6,271 nt of DNA from Bacillota bacterium (GTDB taxonomy: Bacteria > Bacillota_E > Sulfobacillia > Sulfobacillales > Sulfobacillaceae): the NCBI GenBank assembly GCA_021802225.1, contig JAKAAS010000115.1, positions 1 to 6,271 on the forward strand, in the 5' to 3' direction. Within the stretch, counting starts at the first letter, position 1; every line of letters begins with the position of its first letter. The notes beneath the pieces are model-generated. The model worked only from the letters and a program-made list of their open reading frames with translations, was not told where the DNA came from and did not search any database. The position numbers were made by a program, and so were the translations under genes. Shown piece by piece: positions 5,685-6,271 of this stretch.

Positions 5685-6271
5685 GTGGCCAAGGCCGTTC
5701 AGAAGGTAGTGCGCAGGGAATCCGGCTCGTCTTTCTTCATCCCCTCTCTGCTGGCGCTGGTGATGTTTGTCATGGGCAGCGATCTAAATATCGTGGCACC
5801 ATTTATGGCGCCCATCAGCCACAGTTTCAAGGTGCCACTGTCTAGCACGGGGTGGCTTGTGACCGTGTTTGCTTTTGGATATGCCGGAGCTTCTCCTCTC
5901 ACCGGATACCTTTCCGACCGGATGGGCCGCCGCCCCATTTTCTTTAGCGGCACCGCCCTGTTCATTGTCTTTGACGGGCTGTCCGCCTTATCCCCGAGCT
6001 TCTGGATCCTCGCTGTCAGCCGGACCATTGCAGGAGTTGCGGCCGGCGCTATTTCCCCTGTCGGGTATGCGCTGCTGTCTGATGTCGTGTCGATAAAACA
6101 CCGGGCCCGCGCCATGTCCATCGTGTCGATGGGATTCTCTCTGTCCACCATAGCCGGGGTGCCCCTAGGACTGCTGCTGTCCAGAGCCTGGGGGTGGCGC
6201 GGCGTCATGGCCTCACTGGCCGGAGCCATGCTCATCATCGCAGTTGTCAGCTACCAGCTGCTCCCTCACTA
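5685..6271 (+). CDS. DHA1-type MFS transporter, probable exporter (partial, cut by window end)
   Basis: The first 195 codons of a major facilitator superfamily transporter of the drug:H+ antiporter-1 (12-segment) type; such proteins export drugs, sugars or nucleosides by proton antiport. TM1 (about 18-44) contains MGSDLNIVAPF with D33. Motif A is GYLSDRMGRRP in the TM2-TM3 loop (74-84). The TM4 region has SRTIAGVAAGAISPVGYALLSD (112-133, R113 conserved). TM5 carries a motif C-like GFSLSTIAGVPLG (150-162), the antiporter signature, followed by GWRG (170-173) before TM6. The frame is open to the right edge, and family members are about 390-420 residues, so roughly half is missing. GTG is taken as start because of the AGGAGG before it. 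The preceding terminator makes it a separate transcription unit. It is not the missing half of the MFS gene at 509-1273: it contains its own N-terminal half and lies on the other strand. The substrate cannot be told. Confidence 0.9.
   Translation, partial: MAKAVQKVVRRESGSSFFIPSLLALVMFVMGSDLNIVAPFMAPISHSFKVPLSSTGWLVTVFAFGYAGASPLTGYLSDRMGRRPIFFSGTALFIVFDGLSALSPSFWILAVSRTIAGVAAGAISPVGYALLSDVVSIKHRARAMSIVSMGFSLSTIAGVPLGLLLSRAWGWRGVMASLAGAMLIIAVVSYQLLPH

Noticed and set aside
5699..6238. 179-codon open frame on the minus strand
   Set aside because: It lies antiparallel to the MFS exporter, whose plus-strand frame has clear family motifs and a ribosome site; the minus frame has neither.
1..6271. 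CRISPR array, tRNA, rRNA or full insertion sequence
   Set aside because: No regularly spaced repeats, no tRNA or rRNA conserved sequences, and no transposase or integrase motifs were seen on either strand.

Overview
The window looks like a chromosomal segment of a free-living Gram-positive (Bacillota-like) bacterium. All four convincing genes start behind near-perfect Shine-Dalgarno cores (AGGAGG or GGAGGTGA) 6-8 bases before the start codon, one of them a GTG start. Base composition is moderately GC-rich in the genes, with AT-rich patches between them. The gene set and base composition would fit an acidophilic Bacillota such as Sulfobacillus, but that placement is a guess; no rRNA or marker gene is present.

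Layout. Positions 1-508 hold no convincing complete gene; there is a 10-bp inverted repeat (1-10 / 464-473) and an unverified open frame running off the left edge on the minus strand. Positions 509-1273 (minus) encode the N-terminal half (254 aa, six membrane segments) of an MFS proton symporter that stops just before the expected seventh membrane segment, so it is best read as a truncated gene or pseudogene. A 1.2-kb gap (1274-2503) separates it from the divergent plus-strand genes. The gap has no convincing gene but contains a 9-bp inverted repeat enclosing a small hairpin (1498-1559), a perfect 10-bp hairpin with a 3-nt loop (1672-1694) and an AT-rich stretch (about 2050-2360). Positions 2504-4129 (plus) encode a full-length APC-superfamily amino-acid permease (541 aa) resembling aspartate/glutamate:proton symporters of the YveA type. 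A gap of about 625 bp (4130-4754) follows, starting with weak terminator-like hairpins and ending in a structured stretch with a palindrome. It leads to a 199-aa secreted, Cys-free, predicted coiled-coil protein of unknown function (4755-5354), closed by a very strong terminator (5414-5470). The right edge holds the first 195 codons of a DHA1-type MFS exporter (5685 onward) behind a possible promoter and hairpin leader.

How it works together. Three of the four genes encode membrane transporters and the fourth an exported protein, so this is an envelope/transport region. The wide gaps and terminator-like structures suggest that each gene is its own transcription unit rather than part of an operon. 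No CRISPR array, tRNA, rRNA, recognisable transposase or phage gene was seen. The main oddities are the half-transporter with possible rearrangement signs beside it, the structured gene-free gap, and the unknown secreted protein with its long leader.
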